Translations under genes and position numbers: made by a program
Part shown: piece after piece, positions 43,825 through 56,168 of the stretch
How positions within the stretch are numbered: the stretch's first letter is position 1
Layout: the number at the start of each line of letters is the position of its first letter
From: Calliopum simillimum
Taxonomy: Eukaryota; Arthropoda; Insecta; Diptera; Lauxaniidae
DNA length: 64,000 nt
NCBI GenBank assembly: GCA_951812925.1
Contig: OX638372.1
Span: 1,674,001 to 1,738,000 of the forward strand
Direction: 5' to 3'
The notes under the pieces: model-generated
The model's input: only the letters and a program-made list of their open reading frames with translations
The model's database searches: none
Told to the model about the DNA's origin: nothing

Positions 43825-44470
43825 ATTGGAGCGTATTCCTGATAGGGCATTCTGCATCGATCGGAACAAATGGTAGTCTGATGGTGCAAGGTCTGGGCTA
43901 TAAAGCGGGTGAGGCAAAATTTCCCATCCGTTGTTTTCCGTTGTTTTCCAGGTAATTTTTGACTGGGGCAGCAATATGTGGCCGAGCGTTATCGTGGTGG
44001 AAAATAATTGACTCATGTCTGGTCGCATACGTTGGCCGCACTGCCTGGATTTTCTGCTTCAATTGGATCAATTGTTGACGATAGAATTGAGTATTAATGG
44101 TTTGGCCACCTGGCAACAGCTCATAATGGATCACACCTAGCTGGTCCTGACCAGGACGTTCTTTGTCTTCGACATCAAAATAACCACTTTTAAACCACTC
44201 ACGACAGCTTGATTCAGCTGGAGCATAGTCCCCATAAACTTCTACAAGAATGCGATGACTTTCGGCAGCTGTTTTCTTTGCAAAAAAATTACCCACTAGA
44301 ACCCCCCGCAAATGCTGTCTTTTTCTCCAATTTTCGAAGTTATTCATCGTGAAAAATAATAATGATGCACACAAGATAAAATTTTTTTGTTGACTGATTT
44401 TGACAGCTGTCAAATGTACCTTCAAAATGACATATATATAAAGTTCGAGCTTTCACGATAATTGTTAGTA
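43825..44470 (-). pseudogene. Internally deleted mariner transposase
   Basis: From MNNFENWRKRQHLRGVLVG (ATG near 44346) through the N-terminal DNA-binding region to VEDKERPGQ, then directly to LPGGQTINTQFYRQQL. The stretch with the first catalytic block (TGDE-type) is therefore deleted. The second block, FHHDNARPHIAA, is present. A tandem duplication of AAAACAACGG shifts the frame before YSPDLAPSDYHLF, which continues in another frame and is cut off at about 43825. The deletion junction carries a perfect palindrome, CTGGTCCTGACCAG (44141-44154). This is a different mariner lineage from the one at 47891-49184. Dead. Confidence 0.85.
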
Positions 44471-44507
44471 CGGACATCCACCGTCAAATTCCTGTTTTTA
44501 AGTTGTA

Positions 44508-44720
44508 CACCCAATAATAAATGCTATTGACTCAAATCTCTGCGATTGCTGTAATGTTGCTGAGAATTCCCAACATTTAATTTTTGAGTGCTATAAGTTT
44601 AATAATATTCGTTCTAAATTTAACTTTTTCTCTGATTTCTCAAATCTCTCTGATCTTTTATGCCCAAAAGACTTGAACTTATACAATTTTTTAATTAAAT
44701 TCATTAAAGAATATTCTTAG
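44508..44720 (+). pseudogene. C-terminal tail of a LINE reverse transcriptase
   Basis: An open stretch ending in TAG (44718-44720) reads NLCDCCNVAENSQHLIFECY, then a Phe/Asp-rich tail ending FIKEYS. The C-x(2)-C ... H-x(4)-C arrangement near the end is typical of the C-terminus of Jockey/CR1-like ORF2 proteins. Only the last ~65 codons remain: a 5'-truncated copy. Confidence 0.65.
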
Positions 44721-45149
44721 TTTAGTTCTCGTTTAGAGTAAATGCTTCTCAAATTTTTCGCACTAAACATTACTTTATCAAATTTATTAACACTATTGAC
44801 TCAAAGAACATACCAGAAAAAATTCTGTAAGCCTGGACCTGTTGGGAATGGCACAGTAACGCTTTGAAATATAGTAACAGTTATTCGTTGCCACGATGTA
44901 GAAAGTTAAAACCTAGCTCATTCTTCATTCGATGCTAATATCTATCATTATCCCGAGTTTTATTAAAATCGCTGCAGCCGCTTTCGAGAAAAAATTTTGC
45001 CACAGACGTAAGTTCAAAAAACATACAATTTTAGCACATATAAGAAGAGAAGATATCAATCAATCTGCAAGCTCTGTCTAGTTTTAACTCATTCAGTATT
45101 TAATAATTTTTTATTTTTTTTATATGTGTAGTTTATGAGTTATGAGATG
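44721..45149. other. Non-coding stretch between LINE tail and mARC gene
   Basis: No gene. The AATAAA of the minus-strand mARC gene lies at 45110-45115. Confidence 0.5.
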
Positions 45150-46253
45150 TTACTGCTTGTATTGTATGTAAACGTTATCTCCTTTTTGTATGCTTCCTTC
45201 CTTATGCAGATCAAAATAAACACCCATTTCCGGTTCATTTCTATGAGAACATGGACGAAATCTGTGGGAAATTTCGTTTTTAATAAATTATTTACCAAGA
45301 TGAAATATATTCTCTTACTTCCTTAAAGTCCTCAAAGGCTCAAAATCTGCATTTCTTTCACACGTTACTATATTAATATTGGGTATGATACATCGTAAAC
45401 ACGGTGAATTGAAACGCAAAATTACTGCAGTTTCCAGATCATCACCAATTCGAACCCACTCCCAACGATCTTCGTCAAAAGCATGAATGCATTCATTACT
45501 TTCTACGAGAAAATTACTTCGAAATTGTCGATGATGAACATGATTTTTTTTTTCCAATTGTGCATTCAAGCTCCTAACTGATCGGTCATGCAAAACCATA
45601 AATGGCATAAAATCCTACAAAAGAATAAAATAATTAAAATAAGGGATTGGTAGTTATTTTATAGCAGAATCTACCACTTTTAGTTTACGCCATATACTTT
45701 TTTCAATTATAGGACCCAAGGAAATGTAGAGCCGTAAACCAGATTCTCGGTTGAGTACTGCTTTAGAGACCCATATGTGATGATCAGTATTACATTCGAT
45801 AAGCCGTAAACGATAACCTCTTTTCCTTTTTTCGATAATTCTTTTTTCGTTTGAGTTTACTAGGTGCTTTATATTTAACATGAGAGGTGCTGAGTTAGGT
45901 GCTCTTAGGCACAGGCAATCCTCTGATGTTATTTCTGGCTGTATGCTCAACAATTTAGGGTAAACTCCAGCGAAACGCACCTTATCATCACTATCTAAAA
46001 GCAGCAAACATCTATCCCTGAAATTTTCATAATATATACCAAGTGAATCACATTTTGCAGTGTCTAGTTCCACTCCACCGCAAGACTTTATAGGATACAA
46101 TGTGATTTCTTTCAAGCAGCCAACATGATGCCATTTCTGTTCATCTGGTATTTTAAAACGTTTTTTCCGACTTTTGCGGTATGTACACCATGTAAAAACA
46201 ATGATGGCTCCAACACTAGCACCAACAATTGAAACAGTTAAAATAGACCTCAT
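45150..46253 (-). CDS. mARC: mARC-type molybdenum enzyme (MOSC domain), paralogue 1
   Basis: Mitochondrial amidoxime-reducing component: a molybdenum-cofactor enzyme on the outer mitochondrial membrane that reduces N-hydroxylated compounds with cytochrome b5 and its reductase. Exons 46253-45675, 45614-45319 and 45261-45150; introns of 60 and 57 bp with GT-AG ends; phases agree; 987 bases, 328 residues. Visible: an N-terminal membrane anchor (LTVSIVGASVGAIIVF); MOSC N-terminal beta-barrel motif ITLYPIKSCGGVELD; FRDRCLLLLDSDD; FAGVYPKLL; and the C-terminal MOSC part WVRIGDDLETAVILRFNSPC then LRC, which contains the conserved cysteine that binds molybdenum, followed by PLRTLRKFRPC. Length fits the family (about 330-340). 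Diverges from paralogue 2 more than expected for a fresh copy. No lesion. Confidence 0.92.
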
Positions 46254-46784
46254 ACTTGGCTTTGGTTAAATGTACTTCAAACAGCTGTTGTCTTATCAAC
46301 ACTTGGACAAAGATAAAGAAAATTATTTAAATTGTTTTCGCCATCCAACTATATCTATATCTCTCTGTACAAGTTCGTATTAATGGGATATCTATTTTTG
46401 TTTGTTTTGTATCTTGATAATCTAGCTGAATTACTATGAACAACCTGCGAAGCCGGTATGTTGTTGACTATTTTATTCAGATATTGTTTTTTTGTACAAA
46501 ATTCTCAATTTCTGGCAGCTTAAAGCGAAGAGAATTGCATTCACTTGCTTATCAACTCGTATTTTGAACTTAACAACATGTTTGTTTATTGATAATTAAC
46601 CCGTTTAAGCCCCTTGTGTCCATATGGCAACGCTGCAATGAGTGCGACAAAATCAAAATTTGAAGCACCAGCGAATTAAGATTAACCAGTTAAGACCAGG
46701 CCGCATCCAATCGCTGGGTGTTCACAGCAGCTCACAGTGCTGCTGATGTTAATGGAGTAGACATTTACGTATGTGCTAGGACCC
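46254..46784. other. 5' flank of mARC paralogue 1
   Basis: No coding sequence. It should contain the promoter of the minus-strand mARC gene; no motif can be defended by eye. Confidence 0.4.
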
Positions 46785-47190
46785 TAGCATTGGCAACATA
46801 AAATTCCTGATCAAGAAGCTGTCCAAAATCAGAAAGGGCGCAAGATTCATCACCCATAACGAAGCATTCAAATTTGCCCACAAAATTTTTATTAAGTTTT
46901 TTAGCGCGTGTTTTTGCTTAAAAATTCTTTTGAGAATTCCAATCCGGCACTTTCCGAACTTTTTAGACCTTTAAATTAGCCTCCCCTTTCGTTCTTCATC
47001 AGAGCAATCCGCTAGCTGAGCGGTTTTCTTACTGCAAGGTTTGGATTTTTCTGGTAACCAATTTTTTTGCCTTAATAGGTCACCACAACCATTTTTCTGC
47101 CCGTTCCTTGCTTACGATTGCTGTAAAGATTTGCCTGAAATTTTTATTACCCAGGATACCGTACGTCGCTTTACTTTGATATTCTTTTAA
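46785..47190 (-). pseudogene. Decayed DD37E-type transposase fragment
   Basis: On the minus strand, MGDESCALSDFGQLLDQEFY aligns with the first catalytic region of the transposase type seen at 2160-2940 (DDETYVK-like, then DF.Q.PGQ.FY). The upstream sequence is riddled with stops. No ends found. Confidence 0.5.
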
Positions 47191-47434
47191 AGGTATATAT
47201 GTAACGGGTTATTTAAAATAAAATTTATAATTTGTTCACGCATTTCCTTTCCACTAGCCATTTCTTCGCAAATAAATTGATAACTAACTCAAATTGATGC
47301 AAAATAGTATTTGACATGTTTTTTGTACATACATACAATACATACGGTGACCATCCGTCCGGAGACAGCTCTGTATTTCGAAAACCTGTCGACAAAATTT
47401 TAGAAACATGAAACGTACTCACTAAAATAATAAT

Positions 47435-47829
47435 ATATGGGCAATTCTCAGGAACCTTGAACCTATATATGTCAAAAGTGTAAGTTGTAATTACTCAAAA
47501 TAGTAATGATTTTTTGTGAATATTGGCCCGACTTCATATTGTTCAAGCATTAACAAGTATGTGGATAAAATGTTTTTGTAGAAATATATGGAATTCGCGC
47601 CAATTTTGAGATCGACGTGCTACCATGTTCAGAGGTTACATTTGAATGTCAAATGTAATTAGCGCGAATTCCATATATTTCTAGAAAAAAAATTTATCCA
47701 CATACTTGTTAATGTTTGAACAATATGAGCGCGGGCCAATATTCACAAAAAATCATTACTATTTTGAGTAATTACAACTTACACTTTTGACATATATAGG
47801 TTAAAAGTTCCTGAGAAATGCCCATATAT
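47435..47829. mobile_element. About 395-bp foldback MITE
   Basis: Nearly perfect arms of about 170 bp: ATATGGGCAATTCTCAGGAAC at the left and the inverse at the right, with TTACACTTTTGACATATATA and GCGCGAATTCCATATATTTC mirrored within. The loop holds CGACGTGCTACCATGTTC. No coding sequence. Confidence 0.8.
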
Positions 47830-47890
47830 AATCATATTATGATACTTTACTTTTGATTCCTCCTAGGAGTTAAAGGAGAATTCATACATA

Positions 47891-49184
47891 CGTGGGCTGC
47901 TCGGTATATTTCTGGCCTAATAATGAAAATGCGAATATTTATCATCAAAAATGGTCTTATTGATTTTCAAAGTATTCTCCAGCATGATTTATACAATTTT
48001 GCATGCGCTCAAACCAATTGTCGAAGCACTTTTTCCACTCCGATTGAGACACCTCCAAAACATGGTTTTTGAACGCTTCAACAGCATCTTCTGGCGACGA
48101 AAATCATTGACCACGCATTTTTTTCTTCATGTGTGGGAATAAAAAGAAGTCATTGGGTGCCAAGTCAGGGCTGTACGGCGGATGACCCATCAATTCGACG
48201 TTTTTGCCAGTCAAAAAGGCGCTTGTTTGAGCCGATGTGTGACAGCTTGCATTGTCATGGTGAACAATGATTCGTCTTCTCTTGTTCGTTTTTCGAATTT
48301 CTTCGAAGACTTCAGGCAAATAAATTGTGGTATACCATTTAAAATTGACCGTCCTACGTTGCTCAAGCGGAACAGTCGCCACATGACCAGTTTTGCCGAA
48401 GAAACAGGCGACCATTTGCTTTGAAGTGCTTCCTCCACGAACAACTTTCGTTGGATTTGGCTCGTCTTCGAAGACCCAAACGGTCGATTGCTGTTTTGTT
48501 TCGGGCTCATACGCATAGATCCATGATTCGTCACTTGTGACAATCTTATAAATGTCTTTTGAAGCACCACGATCGTATTTTTTCAACATTTCTTTGAACC
48601 AATCGACAAGAGCCTTTTTTTGACCGATTGTCAAATTGTGCGGGATCCAACGAGAACAAACCTTTTTAACGGCCAGGTGTTTGTGCAATATCAAATGTAT
48701 GCTAGTGGGAGAAATGCCCAAGGATACCTCTATCTCACGGTATGTCACATGACGATCTTGCATTATCAGTTCACGCATGGCATCAATGTTCTCTGGCACA
48801 ACGGCCGTCTTTGGACGACCTTCACGGAATTCGTCTTTGAGCGAGCGTCGGCCACGATTGAATTCATTAAACCAGTTTTTCACAGTGCTATAGGATGGTG
48901 CTTCATCGCCACACAAAGATTTAAGTTCATCGATGCACTCTTGTCGTGATAATCCACGTCGAAAGTTGTGAAAAATGATCGCACGAAAATGTTCACGAGA
49001 TAATTCCATTTTTTTGCCAAATTGATTTTTTCAAGTCACTGTAAACAACGCAAATGATGGTCGTACGTCAAAACGTTCTGAGTACGTTTATGCTTAAAAA
49101 TATCAAACTTTCTAATAGAAATGTCAGATTGCAACTGGCAACACTTAGTGTTGCCTAGGCCAGAAATATATCGAGCAGCCTACG
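47891..49184 (-). mobile_element. Full-length mariner element
   Basis: 1294 bp, flanked by TA (47889-47890 and 49185-49186). Imperfect terminal inverted repeats of about 30 bp: CGTGGGCTGCTCGGTATATT at one end and CGTAGGCTGCTCGATATATT at the other. It encodes one transposase frame with a single nonsense codon. It lies between the two mARC genes. Confidence 0.92.
47957..49009 (-). pseudogene. Mariner transposase with one premature stop
   Basis: Cut-and-paste DD34D transposase. An open frame of 301 residues runs from MELSREHFRAIIFHNFRRGL to KKKMRGQ. It contains the paired helix-turn-helix region, the EFREGRPKT linker, SRWIPHNLTIGQKK, the first catalytic block IVTSDESWIY, the second VHHDNASCHTS and the third PYSPDLAPNDFFLFP, with 34 residues between the last two Asp. 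The TGA at 48104-48106 stands where CGA would be expected (a CpG transition). The frame then continues without interruption for about 48 more codons through EDAVEAFKNHVLEVS to EYFENQ and TAA at 47957. A full 350-residue length fits mariner. Probably inactive unless the stop is read through or is an assembly error. Confidence 0.9.
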
Positions 49185-50659
49185 TACATACTTTTTGGTA
49201 TTAAAATTAAACTAAAATTTTTACTGTGTACAATACATACATACGTTCCGTTTTATGTCCCATATTTGCTCAGAGAAATTTCTGTGCTGATAAGGAAAAA
49301 CTGCTTAAGTCTGATTTTTTCGTTTTGCAGGAGATCAATTTTAAACTTTAAAGTTAGTTCTGAAATTATTATGTAACCTCTAGTAAAATTTATCATTTTC
49401 CACAGAGCATCTGTTGTTTAAGGGATAAATTGTTACATCTTTCAATATGTAAATCGCTCAAATTAATGAGTTATTTCTGAAAATAAAACTTAAGCAGTTT
49501 TTCCAAACGAAAGAAAAAGACTTCGCACAACCTATGTCCAAATAAGCTGTTTTTCCAATTTCAATATAATTTAAATTTCATGATATGTGGATATAAGATG
49601 TTTTTCCAAATGCAATTTCCAATGAATTATGAAAAATGTAAGCAATTCATTTAAGTAATAATAGTTTTATTTTCAAAGCTGTTAACTAAACACATTCAAT
49701 AAACATAAGTAACAATATTAATCAATAATATGGAAATCTTAGTTTTCGTTCACTGTATCCTCAACTAAATCAGGATGTATGTCTGGTATTCTTCTGTGAC
49801 GAGATTGTTGTAAAATGAATAAACCCATGGTTCAATGAACCGGAAGAGATCAATAAGATCTTTTTCTTTTTTGACGAAATTTTTATTACTGCAGGTAGTT
49901 TAGGCATTTCGGTTAGGTTTCCACTTTGAAATGCTCCTCTAGAGAGGTTTTAAACTGTATGTTACCAAAAGCTCTTTTTGGATACCGCAACCATTTCACG
50001 TCTTTCCACGTAAAGATTTTCAAATTTTGTTCAGGGATACTTTTAAATATTGCGAACGTCGTGATGTTTTTAACTCAATTTTTGCTTAAGTCGACTTAAG
50101 CAGTTTTTCCTTCCTGCCACAGATTTATTTGGACGCGTTGAGGTTAAACTTTCTAGGTCGTTACATATTTTTTAGCGAACTATTTTACTGTGACATCAGG
50201 TTTTGTTAAATCTCGCAAAGTATACAAGCCATTTCGAAGAAATAAATAAGAATTTACTGTTTACTGTTTTGGAGGAATTAACCAATTTTTTTTTCTCCCC
50301 GATTTCTCGTGCCAATATGGTCGCCTTAGATAAAGTGATATTTTCCTCATTGAAAAATTTTATTCTCCTGCTTTTGTTGTGATTGTTGTCTCATGTAGAG
50401 ATTTACTTTCTTGTCTGAATAAGAACGGGTCTCATAAATTGTTTCTATGTAAGGCACAAAATAAATTGAAATCAAAAACAAAAACAAAAAACGCTGTGCA
50501 AAGCTACATATTTCCATATTCCATTTCTGTTGGTGACTGCTGATTTGCTTATTGTTGTTTCAGTTTTTCGATGAGAGCGGCGCAATTTGGATCGTGTTCT
50601 CCGCAGGTTTACGGGTTAATGATAAGATAATCAACATATAGAAAAAAGTACATCTTAAA
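49185..50659. other. Non-coding stretch upstream of mARC paralogue 2
   Basis: No gene seen. The word TAAGCAGTTTTTCC or its complement recurs at about 49295, 49490 and 50095, with long A/T-rich parts between; this may be a degraded element of about 0.85 kb (49250-50110). The mARC promoter should lie in the last few hundred bases. Confidence 0.45.
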
Positions 50660-51873
50660 ATGTCTAGTAAGTTTAAACAATATCAAAATACTAACCACCT
50701 GAAATATTTCATCTATTCTTTTACTTACATATAACAGCCACTGGGGCAGTTCCCAGTAAACTGCTGTACAGCATCGGAATCGGGGTCGGTATAACAACTT
50801 TGGCGGGTCTGTCTTACTGGTTGTACAAGCATTTGAAGAAAGATGTAATGCCAACAAAATGGCGCCGTGTGGGTATTTTGGCGCAGCTCAATATATTTCC
50901 AATAAAATCTTGCGGTCCTCTCAAACTTGATGCAGGATCTGAAGTAGAATGTGATGCACTTGGTTTGCGTATACAAGGCTTCAGAGATCGCTGTCTGATG
51001 TTGATCGATTTAAACGATAAAATAATAACGGCTCGCGTCTACCCTAAAATGATTTTGATTGAAAGTGCTATAGTCAATCCAACGACATTATTGTTTAGTG
51101 CTCCGGGTATTGACTCAACCGTGAAATTAGATTTCGCAACACTTGGGAAACAATCTTCTCTCAAAGATGTTAACACATCCATTTTTGGAGTTAATGTTAC
51201 CGGCATGCGGTGTGGTGAATTGTTTGACAATTGGTTTTCAAAAGTTCTTCTTCAAAAAGAAGTCGGCCTACGTTTGCTTTATTTCCCCCATTTAAAGCCT
51301 GTAAGAGCTATAGATCCAAACATGAGAAAGGAACCATTTATAACAAAGCAAGATACGGTATACATAAATTTGGACATTTTCATTTCAACGAATCTAAAAA
51401 CATTTAATTTTTAAGGGTACATTCGGTGACGCCACCAGCTACATGCTTATAAACTTGGCGTCTGTGGAAGATTTAAATACGCGTATGCCAAAGCCTATTG
51501 ATGCGTTGCAATTTCGTGGTAATTTTAACGTTAAAATGGACGAAAGCACTCCATATGCTGAAGATAACTGGGGATGGATCAAAATAGGCGATGAAGCCGT
51601 ATTCAGAAATGTAGCACCATGCGCACGATGTATTGTTCCAAATGTTAACATAGTCAATGGAGAGCGTGATCCCGATTCTGAACCGTTGAGAACTTTGAAA
51701 AAGTAAAATCTAAGTGCATTTGTAAGCAATAATTTTTATTTTTAATTGTTAACTTTTCTAGGTACCGAAAATGGGAGAAATACTCAAGCCCAATAATGGG
51801 TATTCATTTAGGAATTCGCCGGCCAGGATCAGTCAAAATAAACGATGTTGTATATGTGGAAGATAAAAATTAA
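50660..51873 (+). CDS. mARC: mARC-type molybdenum enzyme (MOSC domain), paralogue 2
   Basis: Exons 50660-50666, 50738-51357, 51416-51702 and 51762-51873; introns of 71, 58 and 59 bp; phases agree; 1026 bases, 341 residues. The first exon encodes only MS plus one base. The splice then gives TTGAVPSKLLYSIGIGVGIT, a membrane anchor, which is why this start is preferred over an internal one. Motifs: LNIFPIKSCGPLKLDAG, GFRDRCLMLIDLND, TARVYPKMILIE, YMLINLASVEDLN, the conserved cysteine in NVAPCARCIVPNVN, PLRTLKKYRKWEKY and the terminal beta-strands SVKINDVVYVEDKN. Function as for paralogue 1: N-reductive metabolism on the outer mitochondrial membrane. AATAAA at 51880-51885. Divergently oriented to paralogue 1. 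No lesion. Confidence 0.94.
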
Positions 51874-52969
51874 ATATTAAATAAAATGTTTGATATACAT
51901 ATATCGTATATCTATATATATCACGGGTGTTCAAAATATTTTTTAACCCTCAAGTTGCATCACTCGGAAAGTGTTTATATTTTCTTGTTCAGGGTACTTT
52001 CCTTATCATATAAAAAAAAATTAAGCAAATCCGTCGGGCGCTTTTTTTTAAATCGAATTTTCCGTTTTTGGCAAAGTTGAGTTAAGTCAAAAATAACATG
52101 CGAAAACTAAAATCAATAAAAAGGAACACGAATAGTCATTTTTAACTAACTTTCGGATGCTGAATTCAGATCCGTTAACAAAATTGTTCTATCGCTACAG
52201 AATTTTGAGATATCCCAACCCAAAAACTACCAAAATATAAGATTTTTCGTGATTTTTTCCCACTTTTGAGGTTATGTAACAAGACAGTGTAATACTTTGT
52301 AATAAAACCTGTTATGTTAGTTAAAAGTATTGTACATATCTTTGTCTACAAAATTTTTCTAAAATTATATCAATATCCTTTTTTTTTCTAGGGGTTATCC
52401 TAACCTAAAATTAAAAAAAAAAAACAAAAACAAGATTTTTGACTATGTTGAAGGCTACATAGAGAACCCACAAAATTTTTCTGCTCTTTTAAAGGGTAAG
52501 GGAGGGAAATATGGACTACGTGGGTAATATGGACCACACGGTTATTTCCCACTGCATACATAGGATTTACCGTTATTCATGTTTAAACTCAACGCTAATA
52601 CCTAAAGCTTAGAATAGTGCGATTTTAGCGTGAGGTGAAGTCGCATGTTTCTGTAAAGTTGATTTTTCTAAAAAAAAGATCAGTGATAATTTTTTTCTAG
52701 GGAGTATATTTCATTATTTCACTTTAAAGACATCGCGTTTTTAAATAAATGGTTAATTATATAAAGTCAGTGAATACCATTTATAAATTATCAGCACAAA
52801 TTAGTTCATTTACCACAAGTGTTTTTGATAAAAAACCATTTATTTCACCAACATGTGCTGTGGGTAGTATGTATTTACTTATCATGTTTTTCAGATGGGG
52901 AATCTAGCTGCAGTTTTTATGACGAGTCTGATGGTCATTATTTGTAATTCGTTAACTACAAAGGAAAAC

Positions 52970-53887
52970 TAGTAAGGGTGTAAATTTTGGCCTGGCCAAA
53001 AAATAAATACCCTACACTGCAGTATTTTGAAAATTTTGCTTATATGGGAGGTGCCACGCCCTCTTGTCCGAGTATAACCAGTTCTTGTTCAGAGCTTGCA
53101 TTTATATTTTTTAGTGTCGGAGTGAAATTTAGTTGGATTATCTCAAAAAACTCTTTCAGTATAGCATTTTGAATCTTTTGCTTATATGGGAGGTGACACG
53201 CCCCCTTGACTGATTTCACCCAATTTTTTCTGAGAGCTTTCATTTATAATTCTTAGTGTCTGAGACAAATTTGGTTCGAAATTCTCAAAAAACGCTTTCA
53301 GTATAGCGTTTTGAAGCTTTTGCTTATATGGGAGGTGCCACGCCCTCTTGTCTGAGTACACCCAGTTTTTGTTCAGAGCTTGCATTTATATTTTTTAGCG
53401 TCAGAGTGAAATTTAGTTGGATTATCTCAAAAAACTCTTTCAGTATAGCAATTTGAATCTTTTGCTTATATGGGAGGTGCCACGCCCCCTTGTCTGATTT
53501 CAACCAATTTTTGCTGAGAGCTTTCATTTATAATTCTTAGAGTCTGAGTCAAATTTGGTTTGAATATCTCAAAAAACGCTTTCAGTATAGCGTTTTGAAG
53601 CTTTTGCTTGTATGGGAGGTGCCACGCCCTCTTGTCCGAATTCGCTCAGTTTTTTGTCAGAGCTTGCGCTTACAATTCGTAGTACTTATGTGTATTATGG
53701 TTGCATTGTCGTGAAAAATACTCCTAAAATTGCATTTTGAATAAATTTTTTGTATGGGCGGTAGGCGTGTCCGTTGACCGATTTCGCTCATTTTCAATCC
53801 CCCGAGCTAACTTTGACGACGGAGGCAGTGTACCAAATTTCATTGAATTATCTTGCTCAGTTTTTCCAAAAAGTGTATTTCAACACA

Positions 53888-53925
<38 letters not shown>

Positions 53926-54085
53926 CCCAGCCAGCCAGCCAGCCAGCCAGACAGACGGACATGGCTATATCGACTCAGGAGGTGACGCTGATCAAGAATA
54001 TATATACTTTTCTATACCTGCCACGCCTCCTTCTCTGCGTTACAAACGGAAGGACAAAGTGAATATACCCTGGGTGTAGGGTATA
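52970..54085 (+). mobile_element. HINE 1 of the cluster, complete
   Basis: Head CTAGTAAGGGTGTAAATTTTGGCC, then ACTGCAGTATTTTGAAAATT. Four tandem ~140-bp GGTGCCACGCC modules follow, then TATGGGCGGTAGGCGTGTCC and a CAGC microsatellite (about 53888-53950). The core CGACTCAGGAGGTGACGCTG and the 3' end TACCCTGGGTGTAGGGTATA complete it. Open frames (Gln-Pro-Ala-Ser repeats) are translations of the microsatellite. DINE-1/Helentron-type, non-autonomous. Confidence 0.85.
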
Positions 54086-54260
54086 AAAAAGATGAAAAGT
54101 GCATATAATGTAATACCCTTAACTCAGAAGATCCCCGTGGCGAATTTTGGGTTGAATGTGTAATCTGACGTTCTTGGAGTGCCGAATATGGAAGTGACAT
54201 TTTTATATGCAACTTCTGTACCAAATAAACATGTGGTCCATATAACACTACACTTTTTTT

Positions 54261-55081
54261 ATACCCTACACCCAGGGTATATTCACTTTGTCCTTCCGTT
54301 TGTAACGCAGAGAAGGAGGCGTGGCAGGTATAGAAAAGTATATATATTCTTGATCAGCGTCACCTCCTGAGTCGATATTGCCATGTCCGTCTGTCTGGCT
54401 GGCTGGCTGGCTGGCTGGCTGGGTGGCTGGCTGGCTGGCTGGCTGTGTGTTGAAATACACTTTTTGGGAAAACTGAGCAAGATAATTCAATGAAATTTGG
54501 TACACTGCCTCCGTCGTCAAAGTTAGCTCGGGGGATTGAAAATGAGCAAAATCGGTCAACGGACACGCCTACCGCCCATACAAAAATTATATTCAAAATG
54601 CAATTTTAGGAGTATTTTTCACGACAATGCAACCACAATACATATAAGTACTACGAATTGTAAGCGCAAGCTCTGATAAAAATTTGAGCGAATTCGGACA
54701 AGATGGCGTGGCACCTCCCATATAAGCAAAAGCTTCAAAACGCTATACTGAAAGCGTTTTTTGAGATATTCGAACCAAATTTGACTCAGACACTAAGAAT
54801 TATAAATGAAAGCTCTCAGCAAAAATTGGGTGAAATCAGACAAGGGGGCGTGGCACCTCCCATATAAGCAAAAGATTCAAAATGCTATACTGAAAGAGTT
54901 TTTTGAGATAATCCAACTAAATTTCACTCTGACACTAAAAACTAAAAATGCAAGCTCTGAACAAAAACTGGGTGTACTCGGACAAGAGGGCGTGGCACCT
55001 CCCATATAAGCAAACTTTTCAAAATACTGTAGTGTAGGGTATTTATTTTTTGGACAGGCCAAAATTTACACCCTTACTAGT
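54261..55081 (-). mobile_element. HINE 2 of the cluster, complete
   Basis: Same blocks in reverse, with about three modules and a CAGC array of about ten units (54395-54445). It faces HINE 1 tail to tail, with about 175 bp between. Confidence 0.85.
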
Positions 55082-55082
55082 T

Positions 55083-56154
55083 ATACCCTACACCCAGGGT
55101 ATATTCACTTTGTCCTTCCGTTTGTAACGCAGAGAAGGAGGCGTGGCAGGTATAGAAAAGTATATATATTCTTGATCAGCGTCACCTCCTGAGTCGATAT
55201 AGCCATGTCCGTCTGTCTGGCTGGCTGGCTGGCTGTGTGTTGAAATACACTTTTTGGGAAAACTGAGCAAGATAATTCAATGAAAGTTGGTACACTGCCT
55301 TCGTCGTCAAAGTTAGCTCGGGGGATTGAAAATGAGCAAAATCGGTCAACGGACACGCCTACCGCCCATATAAAAATTATATTCAAAATGCAATTTTAGA
55401 AGTATTTTTCACGACAATGCAACCACAATACATATAAACACTACGAATTGTAAGCGCAAGCTCTGATAAAAAACTGAGCGAATTCGGACAAGAGGGCGTG
55501 GCACCTCCCATATAAGCAAAAGCTTCAAAACGCTATACTGAAAGCGTTTTTTGAGATATTCGAACCAACTTTGACTCAGACACTAAGAGTCATAAATGAA
55601 AGCTCCCAGCAAAAATTGGTTGAAATCGTACAAGGGGGCGTGGCACCTCCCATATAAGCAAAAATTTCAAAATGATATACTGAAAAAGTTTTTTGAGATA
55701 ATCCAACTAAATCTCACTCTGACACTAAAAACTATGAATGCAAGCTCTGAAAAAAAACTGGGTGTACTCGCACAAGAGGGCGTGGCACCTCCCATATAAG
55801 CAAAAGCTTCAAAACGCTTTACTGAAAGCGTTTTTTGAGATATTCGAACCAAATTTGATTCAGACACTAAAAATTATAAATGAAAGCTCTCAGCAAAAAT
55901 TAGGTGAAATCAGACAAGGGGGCGTGGCACCTCCCATATAAGCAAAAGATTCAAAATGCTTACTGAAAGAGTTTTTTGAGATAATCCAACAAAATTTCAC
56001 TCTGACACTAAAAACTATAAATGCAAGCTCTGAACAAAAACTGGGTGTACTCGGACAAGAGGGAGTGGCACCTCCCATATAAGCAAAATTTTCAAAATAC
56101 TGCAGTGTAGGGTATTTATTTTTTGGCCAGGCCAAAACTTACACCCTTACTAGT
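55083..56154 (-). mobile_element. HINE 3 of the cluster, complete
   Basis: Abuts the head of HINE 2 with almost no spacer, so one inserted at the other's end. It has about five modules and a short CAGC array. Confidence 0.85.
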
Positions 56155-56168
56155 TGAAATTTTTTTTT

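Noticed and set aside
49185..50659. Possible additional gene between mariner and mARC paralogue 2
   Set aside because: No frame with splice-consistent conserved sequence could be found.
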